DNA from: 70-18 sp041691815
Lineage (GTDB): Bacteria > Pseudomonadota > Alphaproteobacteria > Acetobacterales > Acetobacteraceae
Direction: 5' to 3'
NCBI GenBank assembly: GCA_041691815.1
Contig: JBEPTZ010000062.1
Location: 1 to 25,212 of the forward strand
Length of the DNA stretch: 25,212 nt
Part shown: positions 25,135 through 25,212 of the stretch, one piece after another
Layout of the letters: every line of letters starts with the position of its first letter
How positions within the stretch are numbered: the stretch's first letter is position 1
Position numbers and translations under genes: made by a program
Notes under the pieces: generated by a model
The model's database searches: none
What the model saw: only the letters and a program-made list of their open reading frames with translations
What the model was told of the DNA's origin: nothing

Positions 25135-25212
25135 TGTAAAATCGCCTGCAATAGTGGCCCCCTGAGTGGGGTTTTTCGCGTCCAAAAGTGACCCCTCTGA
25201 CGCTGGCTGTGT
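25135..25212. mobile_element. End of a probable IS21-family insertion sequence
   Basis: From TGTAAAATCGCC at 25135 the sequence shows two related 21-bp direct repeats, at 25141-25161 (core TGCAATAGTGGCCCC) and 25175-25195 (core TCCAAAAGTGACCCC), 34 bp apart and matching at 16 of 21 positions. Multiple terminal repeats of this type next to a TGT end are a hallmark of IS21-family elements. The recombinase frame stops exactly here. The istA and istB genes would lie beyond the right edge. Only about 78 bp is present, so the family call rests on the terminal repeats alone. Confidence 0.6.

Overview
The window is GC-rich bacterial DNA (very strong G/C third-position bias, long open frames on the antisense strands). 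The gene families, the twin-arginine signal peptides on solute-binding proteins and two kinds of GC-rich or A/T-hairpin intergenic repeats suggest an alphaproteobacterium, most likely Acetobacteraceae/Rhodospirillales. This placement is an inference from style; no rRNA is present.

Layout. (a) 1-1700: a GC-rich intergenic repeat, then two overlapping SsuC/TauC-like ABC permease genes whose ATPase and binding protein must lie left of the window. (b) 1708-2598: a LysR-type regulator on the minus strand, divergent from (c) 2757-11660, an eight-gene plus-strand catabolic block: formylglycine-type sulfatase/phosphonate-ester hydrolase, TRAP transporter DctP-DctQ-DctM, a DUF3604 PHP-like metalloprotein, a small NTF2/SnoaL-like protein, and the large and small subunits of an aconitase-X (AcnX) dehydratase. 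The enzymes lack signal peptides, so the reading is import of an organic acid by TRAP followed by cytoplasmic hydrolysis and dehydration. Two related composite inverted repeats bracket the TRAP genes. (d) 11692-14723, minus strand: guaA (GMP synthase) and a periplasmic HtrA/Deg-like protease. (e) 14862-17655, minus strand: an iron-type ABC importer consisting of a Tat-exported binding protein and a fused two-domain permease, with no ATPase gene beside it. (f) 17833-20267, minus strand: a polar amino-acid ABC importer made of a binding protein and a single-chain permease-ATPase fusion, with a strong hairpin between the two genes. (g) 20460-22387, plus strand: an HxlR regulator translationally coupled to a MATE efflux pump. 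(h) 22452-24560: a bifunctional enoyl-CoA hydratase/3-hydroxyacyl-CoA dehydrogenase. (i) 24561-25212: a second copy of the GC-rich repeat, the C-terminal remnant of a serine recombinase, and the terminal repeats of what looks like an IS21-family element inserted in it.

The most interesting part is (c). An intracellular CxPSR hydrolase, a TRAP importer, DUF3604, an NTF2-like protein and a divergent two-subunit AcnX are not, to my knowledge, a described pathway. The small AcnX subunit also lacks the serine-rich motif I expect at the swivel-domain active site. No tRNA, rRNA or CRISPR array was seen.
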